Assembly: GCA_034509925.1 (NCBI GenBank)
Contig: CM067537.1
Span: forward strand, 1,357,501-1,421,500
DNA: 64,000 nt
Origin: Hirudinaria manillensis
Taxonomy: Eukaryota > Annelida > Clitellata > Hirudinida > Hirudinidae
Direction: 5' to 3'
This document shows positions 63,901 through 64,000 of this stretch, piece after piece; the first letter of the stretch is position 1; each line of letters begins with the position of its first letter. Under the pieces are notes generated by a model. The model was given only the letters and a program-made list of their open reading frames with translations. It did not search any database and had not been told where the DNA came from. The translations under genes and the position numbers were made by a program.

Positions 63901-64000
63901 ATCCATCGAGACCAATCTTTATGTAAGCATTAATAAGGCAATTCCGGTCTATTCTTTCTGCCGACGAAGCATTAAAGATGCCGTCGACAATGATTGGAGA
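60924..64000 (-). CDS. Receptor gene I (5' end outside window, tail exon not found)
   Basis: Exons on the - strand: >64000-63853, 63571-63356, 63240-63098, 62891-62762, 62660-62521, 62376-62247, 62170-62039, 61751-61617, 61298-61179, 61023-60924. The partial F5/8-like domain has FYVHYVIVYEGSYGN and ends NIAEIEVNTFG. WSC1 has LRGCFESF, TCYCGN and QCGGNGTYSVYL. WSC2 has LYDGCKN, FCLCSNGES and FCGGQDHVSVYH. EGF-like has GRCVNGFIGEHCLEK. EGF has CIDIDPC and YACECLPGF. EGF-Ca begins DVDEC. The helix exon has NFS and then ILVNIIWFMIPMTIMVIIF. Phases agree with the other members throughout. It has the same orientation as gene H, with the DHHC gene between them. Confidence 0.83.

Overview
This is animal (metazoan) nuclear DNA. 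It is AT-rich and intron-rich, full of tetranucleotide and trinucleotide microsatellites, and carries several decayed retroelements. The genes are split into short exons with GT-AG introns of about 60-1700 bp, and they encode extracellular modules typical of animals (F5/8-like, WSC, EGF, EGF-Ca) plus a ZDHHC3/7-type palmitoyltransferase. Nothing in the window fixes the phylum. An invertebrate such as a sponge, tunicate, cnidarian or lophotrochozoan is the most I would say.

The main content is a cluster of at least nine related genes for single-pass membrane proteins, called A to I here. A-G lie on the + strand (A is cut by the left edge) and H-I on the - strand (I is cut by the right edge). 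I rebuilt the exons by hand from reading frame, splice sites and comparison between copies. Complete members share one plan: signal peptide, an F5/8/fucolectin-like domain encoded by two exons, two WSC domains each encoded by two exons, a six-cysteine EGF-like module, an EGF, a calcium-binding-type EGF, one transmembrane helix, and a short variable cytoplasmic tail. Intron phases are the same in all nine: phase 1 between modules and inside the F5/8 domain, phase 0 inside each WSC domain, phase 2 after the helix.

Layout. 1-12.9 kb: three nearly identical tandem units of about 4.5 kb carrying genes A, B and C, with a recent 5'-truncated LINE inside an intron of A. 13.0-18.3 kb: gene D, with a 1.17-kb TTCA microsatellite in one intron. 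18.7-25.6 kb: a gene-poor graveyard with a decayed retrotransposon, broken pieces of the receptor family, a protease-like transposon remnant, a Tigger/CENP-B-like remnant, an old 830-bp tandem duplication, and a displaced inverted copy of a gene-H exon. 25.8-29.9 kb: gene E, sister of D. 30-31.5 kb: repeats and a pseudo-exon. 31.5-36.9 kb: gene F. 38.0-44.3 kb: gene G, with a threonine-rich mucin-like linker. 44.7-51.8 kb: gene H (-), with a long basic tail and a possible frameshift. 52.5-57.2 kb: the DHHC palmitoyltransferase (+). 57.2-60.9 kb: no recognisable gene. 60.9-64 kb: gene I (-), partial.

Function. The modules suggest cell-surface glycan or ligand recognition, followed by a tail that differs sharply between members. 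The head-to-tail near-identical copies, intragenic repeat variation in tails and juxtamembrane regions, and many broken copies are what a rapidly evolving recognition-receptor family would look like. A role in self/non-self or immune recognition is inference only.
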